A stretch of DNA of 5,740 nt from Aquirhabdus sp. (GTDB lineage Bacteria > Pseudomonadota > Gammaproteobacteria > Pseudomonadales > Moraxellaceae): NCBI GenBank assembly GCA_030152425.1, contig JASLJP010000107.1:1-5740 (forward strand), in the 5' to 3' direction. The translations under genes were made by a program, and so were the position numbers. The notes below the pieces were generated by a model. The model saw only the letters and a list, made by a program, of their open reading frames with translations, was not told the DNA's origin and made no database searches. Below, in pieces: positions 5,407 to 5,740 of the stretch. The first letter of the stretch is position 1. Every line of letters starts with the position of its first letter.

Positions 5407-5740
5407 TTAGACGACCAAATTCACCAGACGGTTTTTGACGACGATTTCTTTTTTCGGTACGCCGGTCAAAAACTTCTGTACGTCTGGCAGAGCCTTCGCC
5501 AGTGCAATCAAATCGCTATCGGCGATGTCGAGTGCGACTTCAAGCTTGCCGCGCAGTTTGCCATTGACCTGCACCATGATGTTTTGACTGGCACGGATCA
5601 AAGCGCTTTCATCGACCAGCGGAAACGTTGCTGCGGTGACATCGATTCCCAATTTTGCCAGCAAATCTTGAGCGATATGCGGCGCAAAAGGGGCGAGCAT
5701 GATCAACAGGCCGGTCAACGCTTCGCGTTCAATACTAAAG
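5407..5740 (-). CDS. leuS: Leucyl-tRNA synthetase, C-terminal part; 5' end outside the window
   Basis: LeuRS is the class I synthetase that charges tRNA-Leu in the cytosol. Only the last 110 residues lie in the window. They cover the end of the anticodon-binding helix bundle (REALTGLLIMLAPFAPHIAQ, matching ALNAVVRMLNPFTPHI in E. coli) and the small C-terminal domain that contacts the tRNA elbow: VQVNGKLRGKLEVALDI, VQKFLTGVPKKEIVVKNRLVNLVV, matching the E. coli ending VQVNGKVRAKITV ... KLLNLVV. The frame is open to the right edge; the catalytic HIGH and KMSKS motifs and the editing domain are not in view. The stop is TAA at 5409-5407. It is the first minus-strand gene here, 148 bases before lptE. 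Confidence 0.97.
   Translation of the reverse strand, partial: FSIEREALTGLLIMLAPFAPHIAQDLLAKLGIDVTAATFPLVDESALIRASQNIMVQVNGKLRGKLEVALDIADSDLIALAKALPDVQKFLTGVPKKEIVVKNRLVNLVV

Overview
The window looks like ordinary chromosomal backbone of a gammaproteobacterium, with roughly balanced base composition by eye. The order leuS-lptE-holA is typical of that class. The GroEL tail, HolA and LeuRS read like homologues from the Moraxellaceae/Acinetobacter side of the class; this placement is from memory of the families, not from a search. There are no signs of mobile elements, CRISPR, tRNA or rRNA genes, and no gene is visibly broken.

Layout. On the plus strand, bases 1-617 are the 3' third of groL (chaperonin GroEL), closed by a clear Rho-independent terminator at 663-697. 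A small membrane protein of the DUF4112 family follows at 786-1349. Everything to the right is on the minus strand, so in transcription order it reads: leuS (C-terminal 110 residues, entering at the right edge), lptE, holA, a DUF2799-type lipoprotein, a membrane-anchored DUF3108 protein and a 71-residue zinc-ribbon protein. The zinc-ribbon gene converges on the DUF4112 gene, and the two overlap by 7 bases.

How the genes work together. LeuRS (translation), LptE (outer-membrane LPS assembly) and HolA (clamp-loader delta subunit) share a locus without sharing a pathway; lptE and holA are 12 bases apart and probably co-transcribed. The next two genes add envelope functions of unknown role: an outer-membrane lipoprotein, and a large inner-membrane-anchored periplasmic protein with a Pro-rich spacer and a C-terminal beta-rich DUF3108 domain. 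Candidate extended -10 promoters stand before the DUF3108 and zinc-ribbon genes, so the minus-strand block may be several transcripts.

I found no convincing undescribed system. The points most worth a second look are the envelope pair of unknown function (DUF2799 lipoprotein plus DUF3108 protein) and an 11-bp stem-loop in the leuS-lptE gap that is continuous only as minus-strand RNA. Lesser points are the lptE-holA junction, where GGAG abuts the holA start, and the overlapping convergent ends at 1343-1349.
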